A DNA stretch of 64,000 nt from an uncultured Candidatus Saccharibacteria bacterium (GTDB lineage: Bacteria; Patescibacteriota; Saccharimonadia; Saccharimonadales; Saccharimonadaceae): positions 1 through 64,000 of the forward strand of contig CAMUPZ010000001.1 in the NCBI GenBank assembly GCA_947095985.1. The letters run 5' to 3'. Below are positions 52,500-61,067 of the stretch, in pieces (positions within the stretch are counted from its first letter, which is position 1; each line of letters opens with the position of its first letter). A model generated the notes under the pieces. It was not told the DNA's origin and made no database searches. It saw nothing but the letters and a program-made list of their open reading frames with translations. Made by a program: the position numbers and the translations under genes.

Positions 52500-54008
52500 C
52501 TACAATTGCAACTTCACCTGCGGGTAGATCGCCCGCGTTGTCTCATCAATCTCATAACGCAGTTGTGGAAATGGTACGCCCTCGCGGGCAGTTACGCCTT
52601 CAAAAATCCAAAATACCCGCTCAGAATAGCCCCAGCCGCAAGCTGGCGGCATACCGTACTCCAACATTTCCACAAAGTCAATATCCAACATCATCGCCTC
52701 ATCATCGCCAGCATCGCGCATCTGTTGCTGCTCAATAAAGCGGTTCAGCTGGTCAATCGGGTCGTTCAGCTCGGAAAAACCATTCCCCAGCTCTGACCCG
52801 GCAATAATCGGCTGGAAACGCTCCACCGTCTGCGGATTCTCGGGGTTAGTCTTAGACAGCGGACTGATAAACTTCGGCGTATTCACCAACCACACCGGCC
52901 CCGCCACATCTTTGCGAATATTCTTCCATAGCTTATCAATACCGCGTGGAATGGAATCGGTCTTCTCCACTTCCAAGCCATGTTCTTTCAGCTTGGCAGC
53001 TACCTCTTCAATCGTTGTATTATACACATCAATTCCATAGTGCTTGCGAATAACTTCAGCATAATCCCAAACTTCCCACTCGCCGCTCATATCCACCGTG
53101 AACCGGCCCAGCTGAAACTGCAACGTACCAAACGTTTCCTGCAGAACATATTTGTACATGTCCTCCATGAAACGCATGCCAGCTCGCCAATCCCAGTACG
53201 CGGCGTACCATTCCATGGCGATATGCTCTGGCAAATGCTCATCGGAATAATTCTCATTGCGAAAACGCGGCCCGAGATCATACACCTTCTCAAACCCAGC
53301 GCCAACCAATCGCTTCAGCGGCAGCTCGTGAGAAATGCGTAGGTAAAACTGCTGATTATCCAGCGCGTCCATATGCGTCACAAATGGGTTAGCATCAGCA
53401 CCACCGGTGGTATGCTCCAATACCGGCACATTCACCTCAGTAAAGCCGTGGCTATTCAGATAATCGCGCGTCGCCTGCCAAAACTTACTGCGGCGAACAA
53501 ACCGTTCGCGTACCTCTGGATTGACATTCATATCGACATAGCGGCGGCGAAAACGCTCTTCTTTATTCTCGAGCTTTTCGGGCATCGGCCTAAGCGACTT
53601 AGTTAGCAACCGTAGCTCATGCACGCCAACCGACCTTTCGCCAGTCTGCGTCGTCATCATCACCCCGCGCGCCTCGGCAAAGTCGCCCGTATCCAAAAGC
53701 TTCAGCTGTTTCATACCCAACACGCCGCGGCTAGCATCCAGCTCCGCCACATCATCTCGCTGCAAATATAGCTGTACTTCACCAGACTGGTCGCGCAGTT
53801 TGATGAACGCCAGCTTACCAAAACTGCGGATTGAAGTAATGCGACCTGCAACCACCACTTCCCGGCCCGCCAATTCATCATACCGTGCCAAAACCTGGCC
53901 GCAACCATGCGTCCGCTCCGACTTTGCTGGATATGGATCAACGCCCAATTGGCGTAATGTCTCTAATTTTCGTAATCGTTCGTTTCGATAATCTTGCAGT
54001 GTGGCCAT
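52500..54008 (-). CDS. lysS: Lysyl-tRNA synthetase (class II)
   Basis: A 502-residue enzyme. OB-fold anticodon domain (VVVAGRITSIRSFGKLAFIKLRDQSG in pieces), motif 1 region (RSKFWQATRDYLNSHGFTEVNVPVLEHTTGGADANPF), motif 2 (FRNENYSDEHLPEHIAMEWY in part), EFRNE-like GPRFRNE, and motif 3 at the end (PPACGWGYSERVFWIFEG), which ends unlike the usual GLGIGIDRL: here a tryptophan-rich ACGWGYSERVFW. This altered motif 3 is notable. A TGCTATAAT box lies 10 bases before ATG. Confidence 0.92.
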   Translation of the reverse strand: MATLQDYRNERLRKLETLRQLGVDPYPAKSERTHGCGQVLARYDELAGREVVVAGRITSIRSFGKLAFIKLRDQSGEVQLYLQRDDVAELDASRGVLGMKQLKLLDTGDFAEARGVMMTTQTGERSVGVHELRLLTKSLRPMPEKLENKEERFRRRYVDMNVNPEVRERFVRRSKFWQATRDYLNSHGFTEVNVPVLEHTTGGADANPFVTHMDALDNQQFYLRISHELPLKRLVGAGFEKVYDLGPRFRNENYSDEHLPEHIAMEWYAAYWDWRAGMRFMEDMYKYVLQETFGTLQFQLGRFTVDMSGEWEVWDYAEVIRKHYGIDVYNTTIEEVAAKLKEHGLEVEKTDSIPRGIDKLWKNIRKDVAGPVWLVNTPKFISPLSKTNPENPQTVERFQPIIAGSELGNGFSELNDPIDQLNRFIEQQQMRDAGDDEAMMLDIDFVEMLEYGMPPACGWGYSERVFWIFEGVTAREGVPFPQLRYEIDETTRAIYPQVKLQL

Positions 54009-54054
54009 AACAGAGATAATTATAGCACATTATCTGTAAATTATTTTAGAGGAC

Positions 54055-54510
54055 TTAAGAGATGGACTTAACAACGTAAGTGATTTCCGCTTTCGGCGTT
54101 TTAATCGTCACTTCATCACCAATTTTCTTACCAATTAGCTCTTTACCAATTGGTGATTGATCAGAAATTCTTCCTGCCAACGGATCAGCCTCAACCGGCC
54201 CAACCACCGTATAAGACACAGTTCTTTCCGGACACTGCAATTCAACCGTACTGCCCAGACCAACACTTGAACTGCCACTTGATTTAATGATTTCAGCATT
54301 CTGCAAAATATCCTCAATCTCTAAAATCCGTGTCTCCACCAAGCCCTGCTCTTCGCGTGCAGCGTCATATTCTGCGTTCTCGCTTAAATCGCCAAAATCT
54401 CGCGCTACCGCAATTTTTTCAGCAATTTCACCACGCCTGCCTTTTAACTCCGCCAACTCGACTTCCAAGTCAGCTTTTCCAGCTTCGGTAATCTGGTAAG
54501 TTTTTTTCAT
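54055..54510 (-). CDS. greA: Transcription elongation factor GreA
   Basis: A 151-residue factor that enters the RNA polymerase channel and rescues backtracked complexes. N-terminal coiled coil (about 1-72) with the acidic tip DLSENAEYDAAREEQ (about 42-56), then the C-terminal FKBP-like domain with the block GRISDQSPIGKELIGKKIGDEV in pieces. Strong GGAGGAG site. Its promoter is fully canonical (see next entry). Confidence 0.96.
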   Translation of the reverse strand: MKKTYQITEAGKADLEVELAELKGRRGEIAEKIAVARDFGDLSENAEYDAAREEQGLVETRILEIEDILQNAEIIKSSGSSSVGLGSTVELQCPERTVSYTVVGPVEADPLAGRISDQSPIGKELIGKKIGDEVTIKTPKAEITYVVKSIS

Positions 54511-54557
54511 AAAAATCTCCTCCTCTATTACATATAGCGGTATTAGTCTTATAAACT

Positions 54558-54629
54558 ACACTAAATATAGTGTTCTATCTAGTCTTATGAAGTCTATCTG
54601 AGTATAACAACCGCCATTTATTATGTCAA
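54558..54629 (-). promoter_or_regulatory. greA promoter and structured leader
   Basis: TTGACA (54624-54629), 17 bases, TGTTATACT with TATACT at 54601-54606. The leader of about 85 bases holds hairpin ACACTA...TAGTGT (54558-54563 with 54568-54573) flanked by two copies of the ten-base sequence ATAAGACTA preceded by T. GreA genes often have such leader elements, but no class is claimed. Confidence 0.75.
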
Positions 54630-54640
54630 TATAGCCGAGC

Positions 54641-55888
54641 TTAACGACTTAGACAAAATTCAAGTAGCTGCTGATAGTTCATCTTTTTCGTCTCGCCAGT
54701 TGCTCGCTCAGTTAGTTCAAATAATCCATCACTGTCAATCGCCCGATCACCAATCGTAATCCGCCATGGCAGACCCATCAATTCCGCATCAGCGAATTTC
54801 ACGCCCGGCCGCTCATCACGATCATCAAGTAGCACATCCACGTCGCTATCCGCTAGTTCACTATAAAGCTTACCCGCCAATTCCTTACCCTTTTCACCGA
54901 TTGCGACAATATGAACCTTAAACGGTGCAATATTTTCCGGCCATACCAGTCCTTTGTCATCGGCAAATTTCTCAACAATCACCCCCATCACTCGCGTAAT
55001 GCCAATTCCATAGCTACCCATATATGCATATTGCTCTTTGCCGTCGGCATCGGTGAACACCAGCTTCATCTCCTCTGATTTCTGTGTACCAAAATTAAAG
55101 ATATTGCCAACCTCAGCCGTCTTCACTTTTTCCAACTCACTACGGTCAACGCCAAGCTCCGCAACTGCCTCATCCAAGACTTCTTCATTCACCGCAATAT
55201 TTTTAGCACGATGTAAATAAATATAGTCCTCGCCAGCATCGCAAATTGTCTGGAATTCGTGACTAAATTTAGTAAACGCACCGCCCGAAGCAAACGTTAC
55301 ATAAGTTTCATCACCGATACCAAAACGATCGTAACAGCGCTTATACGCCTCAATAACGGTATTATAGTAATTATCTAGGTCCTCTTTACTAGCATGCACC
55401 GAATACATATCTTTCATGACAAATTCACGACCACGCATAATTCCGCTCTTGGCGCGCAGCTCGTTACGCAGCTTGTTTTGGAACTGGTAAACGCTAATTG
55501 GCAAATCTTTGTAACTCTTTAGATAATTACGCAATAAATCAACAATCGGCTCTTCGTGCGTCCAGCCAAAACCTACATCAGTGCCGTCTTGCAATTTAGA
55601 CTTGAACCAGACGTCAACAACTTCATCGCTCCAACGACCGGTTTCCTGCCATAATTCTTTACGCTGCAAAGTGCTCATTGTTAGCTCTTGGCTATCAACC
55701 TTATCCATTTCCTCACGAACAATCTGCTTAATATTCTCAAGCACCCGCAGACCAAGCGGTAAGAAAGAATAGACACCTGCCATCGTCTTATGCACATAAC
55801 CAGCACGAATTAATAGCTGAGCGTTACGAGCCACCTCACCTGCTGGCGCCTGCTTCAAAGTTCTGGTAAAAAGTTGTGTCATTCGCAT
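54641..55888 (-). CDS. proS: Prolyl-tRNA synthetase without editing domain
   Basis: A 415-residue class II synthetase. Motif 1 region YVHKTMAGVYSFLPLGLRVLENI in pieces, motif 2 FRNELRAKSGIMRGREFVMKDMYS in pieces, and the C-terminal anticodon domain (VHIVAIGEKGKELAGKLYSEL). Bacterial ProRS is usually about 570 residues because of an inserted editing domain between motifs 2 and 3; here that insert is absent and only a short linker (about 200-250) remains. AAGGAGG six bases before ATG. Confidence 0.94.
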   Translation of the reverse strand: MRMTQLFTRTLKQAPAGEVARNAQLLIRAGYVHKTMAGVYSFLPLGLRVLENIKQIVREEMDKVDSQELTMSTLQRKELWQETGRWSDEVVDVWFKSKLQDGTDVGFGWTHEEPIVDLLRNYLKSYKDLPISVYQFQNKLRNELRAKSGIMRGREFVMKDMYSVHASKEDLDNYYNTVIEAYKRCYDRFGIGDETYVTFASGGAFTKFSHEFQTICDAGEDYIYLHRAKNIAVNEEVLDEAVAELGVDRSELEKVKTAEVGNIFNFGTQKSEEMKLVFTDADGKEQYAYMGSYGIGITRVMGVIVEKFADDKGLVWPENIAPFKVHIVAIGEKGKELAGKLYSELADSDVDVLLDDRDERPGVKFADAELMGLPWRITIGDRAIDSDGLFELTERATGETKKMNYQQLLEFCLSR

Positions 55889-55900
55889 ATTTTTCCTCCT

Positions 55901-56701
55901 TTATATAAATGGCAATAAAGCACCTATTTGGTCGACGGCGTTTGTATTGATAAACAGAAAATAAAAAGCTATACCGTTTTTCATCATATGCATCATCATC
56001 GGCACCCAAATTGCCCCAGTATACTCCCTAGCGGCACACATGACCAAACTTAAAGTAAATGTATCAACTGCCACTGCCCACTGCAAAGGCGTGCCCGGAC
56101 CGACCCAAAGATGCGCCAAGCCAAATGTTATGCTCGTCATAAGAACCGACAGCCAAATTGAAAATGAATTGCGTAGTTTGCCGTAAAGATATCCACGATA
56201 CAACAACTCCTCGACAATCGGACCCAATACTACCATTACCGTAAATGCCATTAAGAGCTGCCAGTGTGACGCAAGCATACTCTGACTAAAGGGTATCTCC
56301 TGCCGCTGCTGTACATCAACCGAGAAGACACCACTAGCGATACTCATCGTGACTATCGTCAAGAGAAAATAAGCCACAAAAGCCAAGGGCGAAATAAATA
56401 TCTCCAGAAACGTTGGCCAGTCATTTACCCCTAAATCCTGAAGAGACGTTCGCCGTTTTTTAATGTATATTGGTACACCAACAACTACAGCCAAGGATAT
56501 ACCATAAACAAAAACTGAAATCGCGGTATTAAAAATAACTGGGTTTATCGATTTTAGAGGCACACCAAGCCCGACTAGCTGATTAATCAGAAGTGAAATA
56601 ATGAGCTCCACTATTAAGAACGCACCGTAAACCCAAATTGGCAGTGCCACCAATAGCCACCACTTTCGGCCTTTTAATTTCTTATAGAAGCTTCCCCACA
56701 T
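55901..56701 (-). CDS. CPBP family intramembrane metalloprotease
   Basis: A 266-residue membrane protein with about seven helices. Motif 1 EELLYRG (about 165-171) and motif 2 FGLAHLWVG (about 194-202) carry the glutamates and histidine of the Rce1/Abi-type CPBP family. Relatives cleave prenylated or other membrane peptides or give bacteriocin immunity. It overlaps rseP by 20 bases and lies before proS. Confidence 0.88.
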   Translation of the reverse strand: MWGSFYKKLKGRKWWLLVALPIWVYGAFLIVELIISLLINQLVGLGVPLKSINPVIFNTAISVFVYGISLAVVVGVPIYIKKRRTSLQDLGVNDWPTFLEIFISPLAFVAYFLLTIVTMSIASGVFSVDVQQRQEIPFSQSMLASHWQLLMAFTVMVVLGPIVEELLYRGYLYGKLRNSFSIWLSVLMTSITFGLAHLWVGPGTPLQWAVAVDTFTLSLVMCAAREYTGAIWVPMMMHMMKNGIAFYFLFINTNAVDQIGALLPFI

Positions 56702-57842
56702 CGCTCACAGTCACCAAAATTGTTAATATTAATAAAATCAACATGCCGGTAGCTTGAATATTTTCTTCACGCTCTTTCGTCAGCTCTTTCTTAAAAATAC
56801 GGAATATCGCCATCGTAAACCAGCGCCCACCATCAAGTGCTGGTATTGGCAATATGTTCATTACCGCCAGCGTCAGTGAAATCAACGCCGCCACAAAAAT
56901 GACTTGGGCTATTCCAGAATTAACCACCGACGGAAATAGCACGCCCAATATACCAATCGGCCCGGCGACGTTTTCGCCAACAGAAGACAAATCAGCACGG
57001 GCTGACTGCTTTGACTGTTCGGAGCCAAAAATCTGCCCGAATAAACCATGTGCGGTTTTCGCCAGCAGTACGCCAACACCTTTTATAGTCTCATAAGACA
57101 GCTGTCCGGTCGTCGCTATCCCCATAATAGGCGCTGACCAAGTGCTGTATATTTTTTCTGACTGACTAGGAACAACCCCCAAATATCCACCAGCTTTGGC
57201 AGTCTGTTCAGAATTTAACTGCACATCAATCAACGACTCTTTGCCATCACGACTATACTTAATTGGCACTTTTTTGCCAGCGTTCTGCTTAGTTATAATT
57301 GGCAATTTTTCCGCCTCATTCAGTGGTTGATTATTTATGTCAATCAATTGATCGCCCACTTTAATCCCTGCTCTATCAGCCGGCGAGTCGGGAGTAATTT
57401 TTACCACCGATACCGGCGAACGACGTACTTCAGTGTCAAATGGCAACTGGACCTGATTCGACAACACCTTTGGTAGCCCAATTACCGCCAGAACCGTAAA
57501 CAAAATAATTGCCGTCAGCCAGTTCATCATAACGCCGGCTAGCAAAATCTTGGTTTTTACCCAAAATGTCGAACCACCATACGTACCTTTGCCCTTCGCT
57601 GAATCATACTCGCCTTTTAGACGAACAAATCCACCAAGTGGCAACCAGTTTAGGCTGAAAATCACGTTTTCACCTAAAAAGCTCCGCTTAACTTTCCACT
57701 TTTTTGCAGCTGGCGGAAATCCAATCCCGAACTCCTCAACCTTAACGCCGTTTCGCTTAGCCGCCAGTGCGTGACCCAACTCGTGCAAGACCACCAGCGA
57801 CATAAGCAAAAATAGACCTAAAAGAATCCCCCAAACAATCAT
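56682..57842 (-). CDS. rseP: Site-2 protease RseP-like (M50)
   Basis: A 386-residue intramembrane zinc protease. HExxH in VLHELGHALAAKRNGVKVEEFGIG in pieces (about 20-40), one PDZ domain (about 130-215: ITPDSPADRAGIKVGDQLIDIN), and the third zinc ligand in NILPIPALDGGRWF (about 335-348). It cuts membrane anchors, such as anti-sigma factors or signal peptides, though no sigma pathway is seen here. ATGA overlap with uppS. Confidence 0.92.
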   Translation of the reverse strand: MIVWGILLGLFLLMSLVVLHELGHALAAKRNGVKVEEFGIGFPPAAKKWKVKRSFLGENVIFSLNWLPLGGFVRLKGEYDSAKGKGTYGGSTFWVKTKILLAGVMMNWLTAIILFTVLAVIGLPKVLSNQVQLPFDTEVRRSPVSVVKITPDSPADRAGIKVGDQLIDINNQPLNEAEKLPIITKQNAGKKVPIKYSRDGKESLIDVQLNSEQTAKAGGYLGVVPSQSEKIYSTWSAPIMGIATTGQLSYETIKGVGVLLAKTAHGLFGQIFGSEQSKQSARADLSSVGENVAGPIGILGVLFPSVVNSGIAQVIFVAALISLTLAVMNILPIPALDGGRWFTMAIFRIFKKELTKEREENIQATGMLILLILTILVTVSDVGKLL

Positions 57843-58534
57843 TTACCAAACCGCCTATTCCGATTAGCATACTCCTCTAAAATCACCGCCACATCGTCAG
57901 TAGTCATGTCTGGCCAATTTTTCTCCACAAACATCAGCTCGCTATAGGCCGAACGCCACAACATAAAATTACTGAGACGCTGCTCGCTAGAAGTCCTAAC
58001 AATCAAATCACAGGGCGGCACATCTGGCGCATATATATTTTGCGCTACTAACTCCGGTGTAACATCCTCGGCAGGAACCCCAGATTGAACAATTTTTTTA
58101 ACCGCATCAGCAATCTCCAAATGTCCACCATAATTTAGACATAAGACCAATTCGCCACTATCTAAATTAGCTGTCTTTGCTTCAGCATCGTCAATTGCCT
58201 CAACTAGCGCGTCCGACAACTCATCCCTAGATCCAATCACCCTCAGGCGTATATTGTTCTCAATAAATGCCGGCAAGTCAGCCTTCAGCATCTTTAACAG
58301 TAATTTCATCAAGTGGCCAACCTCTTCCTCTGATCGTTTCCAGTTTTCCGTACTAAAAACATAAGCACTGACATATTTTACGCCACTCTGAAGCGTTTCT
58401 AAAGCCACATCTTTCAGTGCATTATAGCCCGCCAAGTGACCTTCGTACGCCGGCAAACCATGCTGCTTGGCCCATCGTCGATTTCCATCCACGATAAAAC
58501 CAATATGTTGCGGCAACTCTGATTTTCTATTCAT
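57839..58534 (-). CDS. uppS: Isoprenyl transferase (undecaprenyl diphosphate synthase)
   Basis: A 231-residue cis-prenyltransferase that makes the lipid carrier for wall units. Catalytic start IGFIVDGNRRWAKQHGL (family usually DGNGRWA; the second G is R here), then GHLAGYNALKDV, STENWKRSEEEV and the end LIVRTSSEQRLSNFMLWRSAYSELMFVEKNWPD in pieces. The usual RTSGE reads RTSSE. I start at 58534, with GGAGGG six bases upstream, not 58555. Overlaps the upstream gene by 8 bases. Confidence 0.92.
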   Translation of the reverse strand: MNRKSELPQHIGFIVDGNRRWAKQHGLPAYEGHLAGYNALKDVALETLQSGVKYVSAYVFSTENWKRSEEEVGHLMKLLLKMLKADLPAFIENNIRLRVIGSRDELSDALVEAIDDAEAKTANLDSGELVLCLNYGGHLEIADAVKKIVQSGVPAEDVTPELVAQNIYAPDVPPCDLIVRTSSEQRLSNFMLWRSAYSELMFVEKNWPDMTTDDVAVILEEYANRNRRFGK

Positions 58535-58946
58535 TTTTTGCCCTCCACTCATCAATTAATTCAACATCTCGAATATCTTTTTCTCGCCCGCGCCAATTTT
58601 TCCATCGTCGTAAAAATTCCAAATTAACAAACCTAACGTCATCACACACCACTGAATAGCTCAATAAATCGTCATAGCCAACAACCTGACCGTCAAACTC
58701 CCAACCGTCCCACAACTCAGCCGAGCCATCAATCTTTACAAAATACGGACGCTGATTACCATCAAGCTTTTTAGTCCAATCGCCATAATCTTTAGAAAGT
58801 TTTTTTATCAACTCAGGGCTCGCTACAATATCAACATCTTCAGCCCGACGAATTCCTAATTGGTCTAAAATACCACTGCCAATAACAATAATCTGCTCAA
58901 GAGGCAGCCCCAACTCTTTTACTCTATCAGCAAAAGTTTCGCTCAT
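58527..58946 (-). CDS. Nucleotidyltransferase-like protein, 139 residues
   Basis: A small protein with a minimal nucleotidyltransferase pattern: a glycine-serine (IVIGSGILDQLGIR, about 20-33) and an acidic DVDIV (about 37-41), then strands and helices with GYDDLLSYS. It fits the MNT-like fold but no specific family is assigned. It sits between frr and uppS and shares TAATG with the frr stop. In many bacteria this place holds other genes, so it may be specific to this lineage. Confidence 0.6.
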   Translation of the reverse strand: MSETFADRVKELGLPLEQIIVIGSGILDQLGIRRAEDVDIVASPELIKKLSKDYGDWTKKLDGNQRPYFVKIDGSAELWDGWEFDGQVVGYDDLLSYSVVCDDVRFVNLEFLRRWKNWRGREKDIRDVELIDEWRAKNE

Positions 58947-59500
58947 TAAACAGTCAAGACGTCCTTTTCCTTCGCCTTAAACGCCTCATCGATTTGCGCC
59001 TGCATTTTACTCATTAAGCTATCAACTTCCTTCTCGACCAACTTCAAGTCATCTTCGCTTAGCTCTTTTGTATCCTTCATCCGCTTTGCTTCTTTTAGGG
59101 CGTCCTGACGGATATTTCGCATCGCAATTCGAGCCTCCTCAACCTTCTCGCTCACCTGCTTTACTAACTGACGACGGCGCTCTTCAGTTAAAGCTGGGAC
59201 TGGCACGCGCACCACTCGTCCATCGTCAGACGGATTAAATCCTAAGCTCTGGTTGTCGCGAATTGCAGAAGTAATTGCAGTAATATTACCTGGATCAAAT
59301 GGCGTCACCAGCAGCGTCTGAGCTTCTGGTGCAGTAATATTAGCCACTTGATTAAGCGGCATTTTTGTACCATAAGCCTCAACCATAACACCATCCAGCA
59401 TTCCAGCATGCGCTCGGCCCGTTCGAACTTTCTTCAATTCATCTTGGAAAAAGCCAAATGCGGCATTCATTTTCTCTTCATAAGGGTTTGTGTCAAACAT
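58946..59500 (-). CDS. frr: Ribosome recycling factor
   Basis: A 184-residue factor that splits the post-termination ribosome with EF-G. Long three-helix bundle; typical stretches [62 protein letters not shown]-like [22 protein letters not shown] in pieces, and [20 protein letters not shown]. I start at 59500, with GGAGG just upstream, not 59512. First gene of the frr-uppS-rseP-proS run. Confidence 0.96.
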   Translation of the reverse strand: [184 protein letters not shown]

Positions 59501-59590
59501 ATATTCCTCCAATTTATCTACCGCTATTATACCAAACTTCAGGCGCCTTGTCTGCTAATTTCACCTATTGACCCGTGATATAATAACAGA

Positions 59591-60643
59591 GTGATTTCTA
59601 AGATTAAGCTATATAATTTCCGATCTTACAGCCTACATGAAGCAACGTTTAGTGATTCTGGTACAGTTATCGTTGGGCCAAACGGCACCGGCAAAACAAA
59701 TCTACTTGAAGCGGTTTACGTAGCCTTACGCGGTAGTAGTTTTCGTGGCAGTCTTAGTGATTGCATGACATTTAACGCCCCTCAAACAGTTATTCACCTA
59801 GAGGGGGACTTTGGCACAAGGCGAATTAAATTAAACACAGCATCAGGAAAAATTAGCAAAGAATTCATCATTAACGATAATAAATCAAAGGCCTTGACCA
59901 GGAAAAGCCGTTTGCCTGTAGTCCTGTTTGAGCCAAGTGAGCTACGTTTAATCTCCTCCTCTCCTTCCCGCAGGCGCGATTTTCTAGATGGGCTAATTGC
60001 TCGACTTGACTCCAAATACGACACTGACCTGCGAGCCTTCAATCGCACACTATTACAGCGCAACGAGCTCCTAAAATCCCATCAAGAAGATTCACAAATC
60101 TGGCGCGATAACCTGTTTGCATGGGATATAAAATTTGTTCAATACGCAACCAACGTAACCCAAAAAAGAGCTAAATTTCTCCAAGCTAACGAGCCTCGTA
60201 TAAAAAATTTATACGAATCACTAGCGGGGAAAAATACACAATTATCAATAGAGTATAGCGCCACTGCACCCCTAGAAAACTACGACCAATCTTTACTTGA
60301 CCGCCTAGAGAAAGCTCGCGAATATGAAATTGCCACAGGCTTCACTTCTGTCGGCCCACACCGTGAAGATTTCACAATTTTTCTCCATGACCAGCCCGCC
60401 GTTAAGGTTGCCTCACGTGGCGAAATGCGCACTATTATGCTAGCCTTTAAGCTACTAGAATTGGAGCTCCAAACAGAAATCAGCCAATCGCGACCATTAA
60501 TTCTACTAGACGACGTTTTCTCGGAGCTAGACGCCACACGCGAAAAACTCCTCCAGGAAACCATTCAGCATCATCAATTCATCGTCACCACAACAGACGC
60601 ACGACACCAAAAAGACGGCTGCTTAATTATTTCCACGCAATAA
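59591..60643 (+). CDS. recF: DNA replication and repair protein RecF
   Basis: A 350-residue SMC-like ATPase that acts with RecO and RecR. Walker A IVGPNGTGKTNLLEAVY (about 27-43), the ABC signature in FTSVGPHREDFTIF (about 250-263), Walker B LILLDDVFSELDATR (about 300-314). GTG start at 59591 with TATAAT (59579-59584) ending 6 bases upstream, so probably leaderless. It stands alone, not with dnaA, dnaN or gyrB as in many bacteria. A bidirectional terminator follows. Confidence 0.95.
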   Translation: MISKIKLYNFRSYSLHEATFSDSGTVIVGPNGTGKTNLLEAVYVALRGSSFRGSLSDCMTFNAPQTVIHLEGDFGTRRIKLNTASGKISKEFIINDNKSKALTRKSRLPVVLFEPSELRLISSSPSRRRDFLDGLIARLDSKYDTDLRAFNRTLLQRNELLKSHQEDSQIWRDNLFAWDIKFVQYATNVTQKRAKFLQANEPRIKNLYESLAGKNTQLSIEYSATAPLENYDQSLLDRLEKAREYEIATGFTSVGPHREDFTIFLHDQPAVKVASRGEMRTIMLAFKLLELELQTEISQSRPLILLDDVFSELDATREKLLQETIQHHQFIVTTTDARHQKDGCLIISTQ

Positions 60644-60673
60644 AAATCCGCCCTCTCGCGTGAAGGCGGATTT
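60644..60673. terminator. Bidirectional terminator after recF
   Basis: AAATCCGCC (60644-60652) pairs with GGCGGATTT (60665-60673), with T-runs on both sides. Shared by convergent recF and the leftward gene ending at 60691. Confidence 0.9.
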
Positions 60674-60690
60674 ATTTTTCCTAGGCTTAT

Positions 60691-61026
60691 TTATGCTTGA
60701 ATCGCATCAGAATTATTAACTAATTCGCCCAGAACAATCGCCACATTATCTTCGATGATCTCATCATATTCTGGAATTCGCTCACGAATCCATGCGTCAA
60801 TTTCTTCAGCTGACGCGTCATTGTCCTGCATCTGCACCAACTCTTTCAGCTGATCATCATCCAGAGATTCAACGATTTCTTCGCCAATTTGGCTATTGAT
60901 CGTATCTTCTACGTGCTGGATTAACGCCTGCATCTGATCATCTGGTAAATTGATGCCGACTGAATTCAGCTGCGCCTTGGTGACTATTGTTGCTCGAATG
61001 TTTAATTGGGTTTGGTCGTTATTCAT
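60691..61026 (-). CDS. DUF5663-like small acidic protein
   Basis: A 111-residue acidic protein, all-helical by pattern: LPDDQMQALIQHVEDTINSQIGEEIVESLDDDQLKELVQ. The arrangement of a helix pair with G-E-E-I and L-D-D-D-Q-L resembles DUF5663, common in CPR bacteria. No function is known. No membrane segment. Weak ribosome site. Confidence 0.6.
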   Translation of the reverse strand: MNNDQTQLNIRATIVTKAQLNSVGINLPDDQMQALIQHVEDTINSQIGEEIVESLDDDQLKELVQMQDNDASAEEIDAWIRERIPEYDEIIEDNVAIVLGELVNNSDAIQA

Positions 61027-61067
61027 GATTTTATGATATCCTTTTTATTTTTTATTATCAATTATGC

